The position numbers and the translations under genes were made by a program. This document shows positions 33,057-43,527 of a stretch of 64,000 nt of DNA, in pieces. Below the pieces are notes generated by a model that had not been told where the DNA came from, made no database searches, and saw only the letters and a list, made by a program, of their open reading frames with translations. Origin of the DNA: Mytilus trossulus (lineage: Eukaryota > Mollusca > Bivalvia > Mytilida > Mytilidae); assembly GCF_036588685.1 (NCBI RefSeq), contig NC_086378.1, forward strand, positions 81,175,127-81,239,126. Direction: 5' to 3'. The stretch's first letter is position 1, and every line of letters begins with the position of its first letter.

Positions 33057-33189
33057 CGACAGACTAAAACGTAATAAACAAAGTGTGAATGCCCTGCGTG
33101 TATTATATAGTGATGCATATAGCCGGGGTTAAATGTATAGCAGATTTCATAGAAATTGTCAAAAGACATTCGCGCGTTGTATTGTTTAC

Positions 33190-34305
33190 TTTACTTGACA
33201 TGTACTTACAGTTACTAAATAAAACTGTATACGGGAAACTGTTAGCAATGTAAATCAATCCTCTTCGACATCATGAATTTGGTGATTTTTAAAAGCAACG
33301 TCCTTTGATATAAATTTTGTTCATTACTGATATTCAGAAAATGAATTTGAAAATGCATATAATTTTTTTTACTACGTATATATAACACAGGCTGTATATC
33401 CAGAAAATTGTTATCGTAAATAATCTGTAAAAGTTAAAATCGACGGGTTATCATATACATATAAACTTGAAGGGTGATTTGATGAGATAATATTCCATTG
33501 AAGGGGACATAAACACCACGGAAATACACGTTGTAAGAAAACTCATCCTATATAATGGGATTGAAATTTTTGTCTCTGCGCCTGACGCGCGTTTAATCTA
33601 CAAAAGACTCATCAGAGCATGACGATCGAATCAAAGAAAGTTAAAAAAGGCCAAATAAGTATAAAGTGAAAGAGCATTGAGGACCAAAAGTTCCTTAACG
33701 CTTTTCTTAATAATGCTTAGGTAATCTATTCACTGTAATATTTATGACTAAATTAAGCGTATGAGCTGATAAACAAAACAACGTCAGCCAATCAAAAAAC
33801 GCATTTCTTCTAAAATTAAATTATTAGGTAGTCAAGCCTTTACACTGTTTATTTGTCCTGTAGGCAAAAAATCTTAGTAAATCGGAAACATGGTCGATCA
33901 ATATAATCATATTTAATTTTCTGTGAGTACTGTATATTGTTTCATACATTGTTTTATGTTTTGCACATAAAAACGAAATCAATAAACTACATTTATTTCC
34001 TGCTGTCAATAGTTAACTTTACTTGACATTCAAATACTATGCGGAGCTTTACATCGATAACATCATGTACATTAATTTTGTATATCATCGTGATTTTGAT
34101 AATGTATTTTAAAAAAGCAAAGTCTGTTTGATATCGATGTTATTCCTCCCTGATTTTCAGAAAATTAAATATGATTTCATTACTTAGTATATCTCATTGC
34201 TAATCATGTTTAAATTATAACAAATGCCGTTTATCTAGACATCTGTTATCGGCCTTATGTAATAGTTAAATCGAAGGCAATATAATGTATAAACAGTATC
34301 AACGC
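33190..34305 (+). repeat. Two diverged similar segments of about 290 bp
   Basis: CTTTACTTGACAT, ATCATG...TTTTAAAA(A)GCA, TTTGATAT and TTCAGAAAAT occur in the same order from about 33190 and about 34015. The copies are clearly diverged, so this is an old duplication or repeat family. No coding frame is shared. Confidence 0.4.
33570..33700 (-). repeat. SINE-like repeat with mutated hammerhead core
   Basis: The minus strand gives CTGATGAGTCTTTTGTAGAT then TAAACGCGCGTCAGGCGC. The segment GAGCATTGAGGACCAAAAG on the plus strand at about 33671 is the family block. Compared with the motif at 54.09 kb, the conserved GAAA is changed to TAAA and stem II has lost a pair, so this copy is expected to be inactive. 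Confidence 0.6.
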
Positions 34306-34344
34306 TCAAAGGTTACACGATATGATTTAATGGGATAGGTGTTC

Positions 34345-35136
34345 GGTGTCAGTATTCACCTCAGAAACTTACAAAACCTTTAAATAGACTGATTAAGAAG
34401 GGATATAATTACGATACTGTTGTCAAGTCATTAAAGATTGCATATTTTGGCGTTAATATTGAGTCACTGATAAGGTCTTTGCGTCGGAACTAAAGACATT
34501 TATTCTAAAAACAGTTGTTGGCATGACACGGGTTATGTTCTTCTCATATATGTTATGATGATATGATACTAAACCCCTAACGGGAAGGATTGTGCCTGAG
34601 GTTCATATGATGAAATCATAATCTTTCAGTCAGTTTAATTGAAGTCTGGAGCTGGCATGTCAGTTAACTGCTAGTAGTCTGTTGTTATTTATGTATTATT
34701 GTCATTTTGTTTATTTTCTTTGGTTACATCTTCTGACATCAGACTCGGACTTCTCTTGAACTGAATTTTAATGTGCGTATTGTTATGCGTTTATTTTTCT
34801 ACATTGGTTAGAGGTATAGGGGGAGGGTTGAGATCTCACAAACATGTTTAACCCCGCCGCATTTTTGCGCCTGTCCCAAGTCAGGAGCCTCTGGCCTTTG
34901 TTAGTCTTGTATTATTTTTATATTAGTTTCTTGTGTACAATTTGGAAATTAGTATGGCGTTCATTATCACTGAACTAGTATATATTTGTTTAGGGGCCAG
35001 CTGAAGGACGCCTCCGGGTGCGGGAATTTCTCGCTACATTGAAGACCTGTTGGTGACCTTCTGCTGTTGTTTTTTATTTTGGTCGGGTTGTTGTCTCTTT
35101 GACACATTCCCCATTTCCATTCTCAATTTTATAATT
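34345..35136 (+). repeat. 3' end of a Penelope-like family element, copy A
   Basis: Encodes in broken form the tail ending in SLHR/SLRRN, then a non-coding 3' region with TGGAGCTGGCATGTCAGT, CCCCGCCGCA...TTGCGCC and TTTCTCGCTACATTGAAGAC. The order matches 39955-40650 closely. No RT domain remains here. Confidence 0.65.
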
Positions 35137-35619
35137 TAGAGTTAAAATACACCGAAAACAGTGTATTTTTTTTGAACAAATATATATTGTGGCTTGGGGA
35201 AAAGTAGTCATTCATTTTTTCAAGTAATTAATTTTTTTTCAAGTTTCTAAATAGATTACAATTTAGCATCATGAATAGCAATTCAACTTGGATCAGCCCT
35301 GTAGTATTGTCCTGTATTGTCACTTCCCTTCCAATGTTGAGCGAGTGGTTGGAAAACTATAATTCTATATTATACGAATTATTCGGCAAATTGAATTCTC
35401 AAAATTGACAATCAACACTGCTGTCATTAGGGAATTGTCAGTAAGTATCTACAGAGCAACCATTATTTCTAGTTTATCCTGCACAGAGACGATCACTAAG
35501 ACGCTTGATGAACGTAAATAGTGCAAGGATATAGGCGACCCCCTCTATCTGGTAAATGACGTCATAAAGGCGTGCATAATTGACGAGTTTTTGCCGGTGA
35601 CGGATGAACTCGAAAGTGG
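35137..35619. other. Intergenic between repeat and ASTE1-like pseudogene
   Basis: No gene seen. The missing N-terminal third of the pseudogene is not recognisable here. Confidence 0.35.
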
Positions 35620-36415
35620 TCTATTCTTGCGAGGATAGCTTTCACTAAGATTTTAGACAAACTTAAAATTCAGTACATAACATGTGATTTTGAAGCTGAT
35701 AGAGACATACAAAGACTAGCCAATGATTTGAAATGTCCAGTTTTGTCACGTGACAGTGACTTTTTCATCTTCGATTTACATCATGGTTATATACCCTTTG
35801 ACTCCTTGCCCTTTATCTCCATATTTGATGGCAGTGATGCTCATCAATTTGAGATAAAAATTTATGTTATTGAGAATTTATGGAAAAAATTCCCGTACCT
35901 AAGGCGTAATATGGCCTTACTAGCAACTGTCCTTGGGAACGATTATCTGAGCCAACACTCCAATGTGTAACAAAATGCGTATCGCAGTGATAATTTTAGA
36001 CTTCCTAATTGTAAGACAGAAGTGACAGATTTATTTGAACTTCCGTGTAGACCAGGCGAACCATATTTTATAACTATCAGAAAAGTATTGTACTGGTTAT
36101 GTCGCTATAATGATCCCTGATCCCGAGAGAGGAAAAAAACAATTGCTATACTTTTGCAACAGGAATAGAGAATCAGAAGAAATGATAACCCGTTCAATAA
36201 AGGCTTATACAGATCCAGACAACTATACGAATTATAATCTTCGTGATCTTCTACAAGGCAGAGAATCCGATGTTTTGAATTGGTCCGTAATTCCATCGCA
36301 TGTACCCATGTGGATTATTGACAGTCACAGAATAGGTGCAATTCCAGATTTTGTATTGAATACTTTTATCCACAAAAGAGTTTTTCTTTTAAGACAGGTA
36401 GAAGGTACTCATGAA

Positions 36416-38190
36416 AGAGGGATGAAAGATACCAAAGGGACAGTCAAACTCGTAAATCTAAAACAAACTGACAACGCCATGGCTAAAAATGAAAAACACA
36501 AACAGAAAAACAATAGTACACATGACACAACATAGAAAACTAAAGAATAAACAACACGAACCCCACCAAAAACTAGGGGTGATCTCAGGTGCTCCGGAAG
36601 GGTAAGCAGATCCTGCTCCACATGCGGCACCCGTCGTGTTGCTTATGTGATTACAAATCCGGTAAATAGTCTAATTCGGTAGGTCAAATTCATGAAAGGG
36701 AAGGGGATTGTAGTTACGACGTAAGGAACATATCCGATATCATTTGTGAAACGGTTATTCCATAACGGTCAACCAACTCGTGATGGCGTCCGTAAAAGTT
36801 ACGAAGGGATGATTTCAACTTCACCATTTGGAACTCTTGGTTTAATAGCTTCCTTGTGAGCAGTAACCCTCTATCAAGAAAATCATGATAGGAAATGCAA
36901 GCACGGGAATATCGTATCAATTGGGAGATATATACCCCGTATGCAGGTGCTGCTGGAATGTTGCTACTTAGAAATGGAAAGTTCACAATTGGAAAGCTGA
37001 AATCATCTCTTTTGTCGTAAAGTTTTGTCTTCAACCGACCCTCATTGTCAATTTCTAGATGTAAGTCAAGATATGAAGCCGACTTAACTGTATCTGTAGT
37101 ATCCTTTATCTCCAATTCGATGGGATAGATGCGATCCACATAGTCACCAAATTTTGAATTGTTTAGTGAAAGAACGTCATCTATATAGCGGAAAGTAGAG
37201 TTAAAGGATATTGCTAACTTCTTATCTTTCTTCCTAAGAAGTTCCTGCATGAAGTCAGCCTCATAATAATAAAGAAACAAGTCAGCAAGTAGAGGGGCAC
37301 AGTTTGTTCCCATTGGGATGCCGACAGTCTGTTGAAAAACACGTCCTCCGAACGTAACAAATATGTTGTCAATCAAGAAATCAAGCATCTTGATAATATC
37401 GGTTTCAGAGAATTTTTTGTTTGAATCAGAATGATTCTTTACAAAGTATGATTTATCCCTCCCTAAGACAAGATACTTGTATCTACGTTGGCCATTCTGT
37501 TTTATGAAGCAAAGTAATACCAACTCTTTTAATTTGTCTTTTAGTTTGGAATGTGGAATACTTGTGTAAAGAGTAGAAAAGTCAAATGTTTTAATACTGT
37601 TACAAAATGAAAGAGAGTTAGATTGTATGTACTCTAAAAGATCTTTGGAATTTTTAAGTATCCACATCTGATTCACGCCACCTCTAGAATAGGCAGTTTC
37701 ACAATAACTTTGAAGCCCGTCTTTGATTGCTGATAAAATGGATGTTAATAATTTAGAAAGGGGTTTCGTGGAGCCCTTGGAAGACCCAGCAATATACCGT
37801 TGTTTGTAAGGACACTTATGTAGTTTAGGTATCCAATACAGTGATGGAAGATCCAGTTCTTCATCTTTGGTTGAAATACCAAAGGAACAAAGAACAGACC
37901 TATGATTATCCATGATTTCCTCTTTGGTAAGTGTCGTGAGGGTATATGTTGGGTTTCCAAGTAAATTGTCTATACCTAATTCGTTTATCAAGCAATTAAT
38001 GTAATGACTTTTACAGATAAAAACGATGTTATTTGGGGCTTTGTCTGCGGGGACAACAACATATTCATCATGGAGGTCAGATAGGTGTTTAGCAACATTT
38101 GGATCTTTGAAGATTGACGTAGCATGGGCATTGATGGACCCATTCAGTTTCTTAATTCTGATTTGTATTAACGACCTCACTGCCTTAATT
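36416..38190 (-). mobile_element. 5'-truncated Penelope-like retroelement inserted in the ASTE1-like pseudogene
   Basis: ATGAA occurs on both sides (36411-36415 and 38191-38195), a clean 5-bp target duplication that defines the ends exactly. The element runs on the minus strand. Its RT frame is open right from the 5' junction, so its beginning was lost at insertion. The 3' region ends in CTTTGGTATCTTTCATCCCTCT-like sequence. Removing it restores the reading of the host pseudogene across the junction. Confidence 0.85.
36714..38189 (-). CDS. Penelope-like reverse transcriptase, N-terminally truncated
   Basis: About 490 residues with no own ATG at the 5' edge. RT landmarks in order: YWIPKLHKCPYKQRY, TFDFSTLYTSIPHSKL (first catalytic Asp region), GIPMGTNCAPLLADLF, and FRYIDDVLSL (YIDD box with both Asp). 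A C-terminal segment with DKRDDFSFPIVNFPFLSS follows. The style of these motifs fits Penelope-like elements. No GIY-YIG endonuclease domain follows before the stop at 36714, so it would belong to, or have become, an endonuclease-lacking form. The frame has no internal stop, suggesting a fairly young insertion. Related decayed pieces lie at 39.5 and 50.7 kb. Confidence 0.75.
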   Translation of the reverse strand: MKAVRSLIQIRIKKLNGSINAHATSIFKDPNVAKHLSDLHDEYVVVPADKAPNNIVFICKSHYINCLINELGIDNLLGNPTYTLTTLTKEEIMDNHRSVLCSFGISTKDEELDLPSLYWIPKLHKCPYKQRYIAGSSKGSTKPLSKLLTSILSAIKDGLQSYCETAYSRGGVNQMWILKNSKDLLEYIQSNSLSFCNSIKTFDFSTLYTSIPHSKLKDKLKELVLLCFIKQNGQRRYKYLVLGRDKSYFVKNHSDSNKKFSETDIIKMLDFLIDNIFVTFGGRVFQQTVGIPMGTNCAPLLADLFLYYYEADFMQELLRKKDKKLAISFNSTFRYIDDVLSLNNSKFGDYVDRIYPIELEIKDTTDTVKSASYLDLHLEIDNEGRLKTKLYDKRDDFSFPIVNFPFLSSNIPAAPAYGVYISQLIRYSRACISYHDFLDRGLLLTRKLLNQEFQMVKLKSSLRNFYGRHHELVDRYGITVSQMISDMFLTS

Positions 38191-38459
38191 ATGAATTATC
38201 CTCGCACGAATGTAGTCTTTCCATTCGGAAGGTCATATATGCCTTATTGCTAGGTACAGAGCAGAGCGTAACAGAACATGACCGATTCAAAATCAGTTTA
38301 TGTGAATTGGAAAGATCCGGTGTTATATGCATGACGGGTGTTCTCAGTGATATTGACTTACCAAATATGTCTCAAGAATTGAAAATAAAACTATTAAGTG
38401 CAGCTCTATGCTGCCCAGTGCCTTCATATTCGGTTTGTGGATCACATGATCAAACACGC

Positions 38460-38912
38460 ATCTATAATACTAAAATTACGAGGTCCAATTTGTCAGCCGT
38501 CATCACGTAAAAACGACGAATCAAAGAATTCAACTGTATATATATAACTAATATAGTACAAAGGAGAAGATTAAAAATTACACCACTCCAGGCCCTTTTG
38601 TTTTCCACGTAATTAATATTGTCAATAATTAAGAAGTTCCGGGTCGAGTCCGATACCGATACCAATAGTATATTCACCTGTTACCTATAACCTTATCTGT
38701 ACGGTCCGCATCTGACAGGCGCACCAACAAACGGTGTATTCAGGATTAATATGCTATATACACGGGTCATAATCACAGGGTTGACACTACTAAATTGTCA
38801 AATTGTTACAGGTCTATTGTAGTATTTTAATCAGTAAGACTTTCTAAGATAACAATAAAGATACTTACAAAATCTGGACTAAAAAATAAGGCGATATCAC
38901 GGGTGTGTTCTA
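38460..38912. mobile_element. Second insertion in the ASTE1-like pseudogene, about 450 bp
   Basis: The homologous coding sequence stops at about 38460 and resumes at about 38912. The left edge AATACTAAAATTAC and the complement of the right edge (AATACTAGAACAC) are similar, as in a small inverted-repeat element. TCTA near both edges may be the target duplication. The interior is non-coding. Confidence 0.5.
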
Positions 38913-39544
38913 GTATTTCTAATGATAACGGTCTACTGGGCAAGAGTAGAGGATCCTCCAATTAACAATAACTTTCTTAAATCTGTTCTAATTGGCTTTA
39001 TTTTATTTTCTTACCAAAGCAAGGAATTGGAGTTTATGACCATGGAAGTCTGGAACGCTAAAATTCTCTCCCAAATTAATCCGCACACCGATGGCAGGAA
39101 AGGGTTAACTCGTAGTAGAGGAGATACTATTCTATATTCAAAACATTTACGTAGAAATTTTAGGCTTAAAGACTTATATTCTGTAGTGACAGATTTTGCT
39201 GGAAGATATTAAATCAAACCTTGATTACATACCAAATATCATTCATAAATTCGCACAGTTTCAATCTTGTATTTTGCATGCAACGTTCTTGAACGAACTA
39301 TTGAACTCTCCCTTAGAAAAAGTTAATCCTGCCTTCGTGTTTAATGGTGAATTCTTGCACGATATGTATTAAGCACTCAAAGAAACAAATGAAGATATTT
39401 TGTCATTTGGAGTGGTTTAATAAGATGTATCAGTTTGTGCAGGAGAGTGTTTATATATGTGACAGCAAATGAAACATGCACAATGGTTTTGGTGTTTTTA
39501 TTTATCTGGCATAGAATAAAATAAGTATTTGTAGAAAGTAATAT

Positions 39545-40650
39545 GATTGTGCAATAAACTTTGTATAACGTTCATCTTGATATCTATATCATTAACGGGA
39601 AACTTAATACAACAAAATATGATAAAAGAGATGATTTTTTATTTCCTATCGTTAATTATCCATTTTTAGATGGTGACGTTCCCTTGTTACCATCTTATGG
39701 TGTTTATATATCTCAACTTGTACGATTTGCTCGTGTATGTTACAACGTATTAGATTTTATCGAAAGAAATTTATGTATTACTGAAAAATTATTACACCAG
39801 GTTTTTGATATCACAAACTAGTCAAAATATCTAATAAATTTATCATCGGTACAAGGAAATAATTCGTAAATATAACTCAACATGCAGATATCTTCTACGT
39901 TCAGATATTTCACATCCAATCTTTTATGGTAATATTCCTCACAAAGCACAAAAAGTGTCAGTATTCACCGCAAAAGCTAACAAAACCTTTAAACAGACTT
40001 ATTAAGAAGGGATATAGTTACGATACTGTCGTCAGGTTATTTAAGATTGCATGTTTTGGCTTTAATATTGATTCACTTATAGGGTCTTTGCATCGGATTT
40101 AAACACATTTATTCTAAAAACAGTTGTTGGCATGACATGGTTTAAGTTCTTCTCATATTTTTCATGATGGTATAATACTAAAACCCTAATAGGAGGGATT
40201 GTGCTTGATATATGATGAAGACATAATATTTCAATCAGTTTAATTGAGGTCTGGAGCTGGCATGTCAGTAACTGCTTGTAGTCTGTTGTTATTTATGTTT
40301 TATTGTCATTTGGTTTATTTTCTTTTGTTTCATATTCTGACATTGAAATCGGACATCTTAAACTGAGTTTTACTACATTGGCTAGATGTATAGGGGTAGT
40401 TTTGAGATCTCCAAAAAACTTGATTAACCCCGCCGCAATTTTGCGCCTTTCCCGAGTCAGGAGCCCCTGGCCTTTTTTAGTCTGGTATACTTTTTAATTA
40501 TAGTTTATTGTGTATGATTCAGAGTTTAGTATGACGTTCATTATCACTGAACCAGTTTGCATATTTGTTTAGGGGTCAGCTGAAGATCGTCTCCGGGTGC
40601 GGAAGTTTCTCGCTACATTGAAGACCCATTTCCATACTCAATTTTATTTA
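39545..40650 (+). repeat. Decayed Penelope-like element, copy B (RT C-terminus and 3' end)
   Basis: The frame 39561-39821 encodes DKRDDFLFPIVNYPFL and GVYISQLVRFARVC, the C-terminal part of the RT seen at 36714-38189 but diverged. Downstream, in broken frame, come RLIKKGYSYDTV- and SLHRI-like residues and a stop. The 3' region then matches 34345-35136, with a deletion near its end. Confidence 0.75.
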
Positions 40651-40879
40651 TTATCTAATAGCAACAAATTTAATCATTATATCATTATCAAACATCACAT
40701 AAAAATTGTGTATTTACAATTTACAAGTAATTTTTAAGTAAACAAGTTAGTCAAGTGGTTTAACGAGTTACTTAAGCCGTTAAAACAAGTAAAATGTGTT
40801 GCTAGTCATGTCGTTATAACAAGTAAGCTTACTCATTATAACGATTTAAAATAAAACTTCTAATTAAATTAAAACTAAA

Positions 40880-41265
40880 AAGCAAATTTACCTGAAAATT
40901 AAAATATCAGGGGCAGCAACCCCAAAACGCGTTGTCTTATATAACTGAAAAATCTCGGGCATATATATAGATTATGACTTGATGAATATTTTTATCCCAA
41001 AACTAAATGCTTTTGTTTCAGAGATATAAGCAAAAATCTACATTTTACCACAATGTTCAATTTTTAGACATGGCGACCATCTTGACTTTTGGGCGGGGTC
41101 ATCGGATACCTTTATGAAACTATATACCCTAAGGATGATTGTGGCCATATTTGCTTTAATTTTTGCCATTAATTTCAGATTTTCTGAAAGTTATCGACGA
41201 CAACAGATGCCACGTGATGAAAAAAGCTCACTTAACCCTCTGGTCCAGGTAAGCTAAAAAGGCAA
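40880..41265 (+). repeat. Fragment of the modular repeat, copy 3
   Basis: Has CAGGGGCAGCAACC, the GGCGACCATCTT landmark, ATGATTGTGGCCAT, and the end hairpin region AAAAAGCTCACTTAACCCTC followed by GGTAAGCTAAAAAGG. Only the last module remains. Confidence 0.7.
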
Positions 41266-41402
41266 AACGGACAAAAAGCAACGGACAAAAAGCAAAACTG
41301 TCGGACTAAAAGCAAAACGGACAAAAAAACAAAACGGACAAAAAGCAACGGACAAAAAGCAAAAGTGTCGGACAAAAAGCAAAAGCGGACAAAAAGCACC
41401 GT
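41266..41402. repeat. Minisatellite of GGACAAAAAGCAAAA-type units
   Basis: About nine irregular units of 12-20 bp. A larger block (CAAAACGGACAAAAAGCAAC then TGTCGG) appears twice, showing higher-order duplication. Confidence 0.85.
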
Positions 41403-41687
41403 ATCATACGTACAACATAAGATAAAACAATATGTTGTTCCCTTGTGTTCCTCTTATGGTTGATGTACTTCTCTCGGGTTTATTATGTAACCCGCGTTTT
41501 TTTTGTTAATTTCCTTCAAAGTATATATCAAAACGTCATATGCACAAGTTTGAATGCACTGTATTTACTTGATAGTGTTAAATGTATTGCACAAATAAAG
41601 AAATCCTCAAAAGTCAACTTTTGTGTTCAATAGTTAAGTATTCATTGCATATATACTTATGGATGTAAATGAACAAGATTAGACATA

Positions 41688-41735
41688 TTCTTTAAATTAT
41701 AATCATGGTACCTTTGATAACTATTTATCTTGTTC
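41688..41735 (+). repeat. Small fragment of the SINE-like repeat downstream region
   Basis: AAATTATAATCATGGTACCTTTGATAACTATT resembles the region that follows the hammerhead-like core in this family as I recognise it. Weak call. Confidence 0.35.
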
Positions 41736-42009
41736 AATATCCCTATGTCGATTATACATTTTTCAAGCGAAATCCTTTTGATATCGATGTTATTCATTCC
41801 TAAACGATTGAAAGCAAAACATGTCTTTGCAGTCTGAACCATGCAGGATAAGGGAGAAGACGCTTTCATAACGTTATCTAAAATATGTATACTGAACTAG
41901 ATGCAGAAGTACAAAATCGTATGTTAATTATAGTTTACATCACTTCTAGAAAAAATATATGGAGATGAATAAAGTCTTATCATGGAATACAATAAAAACG
42001 TTTTGAAAT

Positions 42010-42810
42010 AAACGTTTCACATACGATATCGGATATGTTTCTTACGTCGTATCTACAATTCCCTTCCGTTTTCATGAATGTGACCTACTGAATCAGACTA
42101 TTTACTGGATTTGTAATACCATGGGAAACACGACAAGTGCCACATGTGGAGCAGAATCTGCTTACCCTTCCGGAGCATCTTAGATGACCCTCATTTTTGG
42201 TAAGGTTTGTGTTGCTCAATATTTAGTTTTCTATGTTTTTTCTTGTGTACATCATTTGGCTCAATATCTTTAATTGTTTTTACATAGGCGGTAATGGTAA
42301 CGTTTACTCCTGTAGCTCAGTCCATATCGTAAACTTGGATATGTATGATAGCTCGTTTCGAAGCTGTGACATTTTGACATATGTGGTTAAATTTTCGGGG
42401 TACGAAGTGAGATTATTTTTTCCGTAAATTAGCAAACCCCGAACATCCTTTTGTGATGCGGCTCCTTATGGTGAAATATCCCCTTTTTAACACAATAAGT
42501 TCTTTGAAAATTTAATACTTTGAACACATTCAATAGCTCCATAGTTTTTACACATTTATTCTATGTTACTTTACTTTCCTAATCACCACAAATAATTAAG
42601 TTCAGTCATTTGTTAAAAATAGAAACATGTCCAATATCACTACAAAGAGATTTTTTCCTTATACGTGACTTTTGAGTTCCTCATTTCGAGGCGCACTAGT
42701 GATGTTGTCCCATTTGTCTGTTTGTCTTAAGCCATGGTGTTGTCAGTATATTTTCGATTTACGAGGTTGTTTGTTACTATGATATCTTTCGTCACTCTTT
42801 TAGAATTAGA
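42010..42810 (+). repeat. Penelope-like 3' end, split by another insertion
   Basis: TCGGATATGTTTCTTACGTCG and CCACATGTGGAGCAGA...CTTACCCTTCCGGAGCA match the reverse of 36590-36740. The continuation (CCATGGTGTTGTCAGT...TTACGAGGTTG) appears only from about 42730. About 450 bp of unrelated sequence lies between. Confidence 0.6.
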
Positions 42811-43023
42811 CAATCTATGTTAAATCCATTGCACAATCTATTTAAGCATTATAGAAATCCAATCTATTTGATAAAGTCTAAAAAGATGAGTATTTCGAGC
42901 AAACAATGTATGCCAACAAAGAAGTATTGATAAATGGTAGATAATGAAAAAAACGTCAACATGCTATTACAGCACAGTTTTTATCATGTATTTGCAATCT
43001 TTTTTTTTCAAATTTCTTTTAGA

Positions 43024-43029
43024 TTTATT
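43024..43029 (-). terminator. Poly(A) signal of the collagen C4-like gene
   Basis: AATAAA on the minus strand, about 23 bases beyond the stop codon of the last exon. Confidence 0.65.
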
Positions 43030-43051
43030 AAAACAATATTTGTAAACAGTC

Positions 43052-43527
43052 TTATTTAGAACAAACAACGCATGTCATCAAAGCATTGTTGGTATAAGGA
43101 GGACAAGGAAGTGAACCGCAACGTGCTTTGACGGCATAAAACAATTTACCATTTTTGTTTGCTATCCCATTATACATAGTTTCCGGATGGCTGTCAAGGC
43201 AGACAAACTGTGAAGCTGCTGGTTGAGTATTACTTCCACCTGCAAGTTTTCCAAAATATTCGGGTTTCCATCCACCATAACACGTGGTTTTACCAGGGAT
43301 CATCAAAATAACAGATTGATGAGGTGTGTAACATACAGCACATGGCACATCATTTTGCAGAAGTTTCGGACCAAACACGTTATCTTCATATTCTGCTCCA
43401 TACAAGTAAGAAGCCTCTCCGTAAGGATTTTGTATCTTACTGTTTGTTATTAAGTTTGGGTCTTTAGGAAGACAAATGTATTCTGATGCTGCACCCCTTT
43501 GTAGGTGTTCACCGCCACCTGCTATAC
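43052..43527 (-). CDS. Exon 3 of the collagen C4-like gene
   Basis: Preceded by a polypyrimidine acceptor (TTTTGTTTCTTCTAG). It encodes 157 residues plus stop, with the conserved Cys-rich domain. An upstream in-frame Met in the intron is not the true start. Confidence 0.88.

Larger units (their letters stand above)
35620..39470 (+). pseudogene. ASTE1-like pseudogene broken by insertions
   Basis: Similarity to the genes at 21.3 and 7.8 kb starts near the segment ILARIAFTK and runs through DFEADRD and SRDSDFFIFD (acidic residues intact) to about 35967, where an in-frame TAA occurs. It resumes to a frameshift near 36115 and continues to 36415. The element 36416-38190 is inserted there. Similarity continues at 38196 (SSHECSLSIRKVIYALLLG) to about 38460, is broken by a second insertion, and resumes at about 38912 (FLMITVYWARV) to the C-terminus near 39470 with more stops. 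The N-terminal third is missing. Orientation is opposite to the two intact paralogues. Confidence 0.88.
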
